Assembly: GCA_019118845.1 (NCBI GenBank)
Contig: DWYE01000141.1
Location: 1 to 6,286, forward strand
DNA: 6,286 nt
From: Anaeromassilibacillus stercoravium
Lineage (GTDB): Bacteria > Bacillota > Clostridia > Oscillospirales > Acutalibacteraceae
Direction of reading: 5' to 3'
Made by a program: the position numbers and the translations under genes. This document shows, in pieces, positions 5,927 through 6,286 of the stretch; position 1 is the stretch's first letter; the number at the start of each line of letters is the position of its first letter. The notes under the pieces are model-generated. The model searched no databases and was not told the origin of the DNA. It was given only the letters and a program-made list of their open reading frames with translations.

Positions 5927-5932
5927 CTTCTT

Positions 5933-6008
5933 TGGTGCACCATCAGGGACTCGAACCCGGGACACCCTGATTAAGAGTCAGGTGCTCTACCAACTGAGCT
6001 AATGGTGC
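5933..6008 (-). tRNA. tRNA-Lys (CTT)
   Basis: A complete 76-base tRNA: acceptor GCACCAT/ATGGTGC, D arm GCTC/GAGC, anticodon stem CCTGA/TCAGG around CTCTTAA, T arm CCGGG TTCGAGT CCCTG, encoded CCA. The CTT anticodon reads AAG. It is the first tRNA after 23S rRNA. Confidence 0.97.
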
Positions 6009-6132
6009 AGACCTGTGGCCTCGCCGCTTCCGCGACTTACCATTCGCCAGTATACCTTTTGCCAGTACACTGAAAACTGAATAAAGAATTGAGATAGAAA
6101 CTATTGGAAAAAGCTCTGAACCAAGGAACTAT
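6009..6132 (-). other. Spacer between 23S rRNA and tRNA-Lys
   Basis: About 124 bases transcribed as part of the rRNA precursor. It contains an AT-rich half with the segment TTCAGTTTTCAGTGTACTGG, of a type often seen in Firmicute rRNA spacers, and a short direct repeat, TACTGGC, at about 6039-6045 and 6060-6067. It probably contains part of the 23S processing stem, whose partner would be upstream of 23S outside the window. No gene is visible. Confidence 0.6.
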
Positions 6133-6286
6133 GGTCAAGCCCTCGGCCTATTAGTACTGCCAAGCTGAACATGTTACCATGCTTACACACGCAGCCTATC
6201 AACCTTGTAGTCTACAAGGGGCCTTACTTGCTTAACGCAATGGGATATCTTATCTTGGAGTCGGCTTCACGCTTAGATGCCTTCAG
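6133..6286 (-). rRNA. rrl: 23S ribosomal RNA, 3' end (partial)
   Basis: The last roughly 154 bases of 23S rRNA. Recognisable conserved stretches on the minus strand are CTGAAGGCATCTAAGCGTGA, CAGCTTGGCAGTACTAATAG and the terminal GGCCGAGGGCTTGACC. The gene continues beyond the right edge of the window. The 3' end is placed by analogy with other 23S rRNAs and may shift by a few bases. Confidence 0.95.

Noticed and set aside
5752..5943. A 63-codon minus-strand ORF
   Set aside because: It runs across tRNA-Glu and the spacers beside 5S; it is a chance open frame through RNA genes.

Overview
The window looks like the chromosome of a gut-type clostridial Firmicute (Bacillota), possibly Oscillospirales-like. 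This is inferred from the strong AAAGGAGG-type ribosome binding site, the Gram-positive-style secretion signal, the IS3-family element and the Firmicute-like rRNA/tRNA sequences; no species can be named from the sequence alone.

Layout from left to right. Positions 1-91 are an AT-rich, non-coding-looking edge with a 9-bp inverted repeat, possibly part of a mobile element outside the window. Positions 92-3655 (minus strand) hold a secreted 1187-residue multidomain protein: signal peptide, ricin-type lectin-like domain, bacterial Ig-like domain, a complete GH97 glycoside hydrolase with the residue pattern of the retaining (alpha-galactosidase-type) subgroup, a second Ig-like domain, and a zinc-metallopeptidase-like domain cut off just after its HEFGH motif. 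Its promoter region (3707-3740) has an extended -10 and an 11-bp-spaced direct repeat where the -35 should be. Positions 3741-4017 are AT-rich and carry a plausible divergent promoter and a 28-codon ORF of unknown meaning.

Positions 4018-5323 are a complete-looking IS3-family insertion sequence with imperfect 62-66 bp terminal inverted repeats, orfA and orfB (intact DD35E triad), and a leader hairpin that should hide the orfA ribosome binding site only on read-through transcripts. No target-site duplication is visible.

Positions 5364-6286 (minus strand) are the 3' end of an rRNA operon. In transcription order it reads 23S rRNA (partial), tRNA-Lys(CTT), tRNA-Glu(CTC), 5S rRNA, tRNA-Asn(GTT), tRNA with CAT anticodon, terminator. 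Two tRNA genes between 23S and 5S is an unusual order.

The IS sits just beyond the rRNA operon terminator. The read-through-insensitive leader of the IS and the truncated metallopeptidase tail at the left edge are the two most notable points. I found no CRISPR array, phage module or recognisable new defence system.
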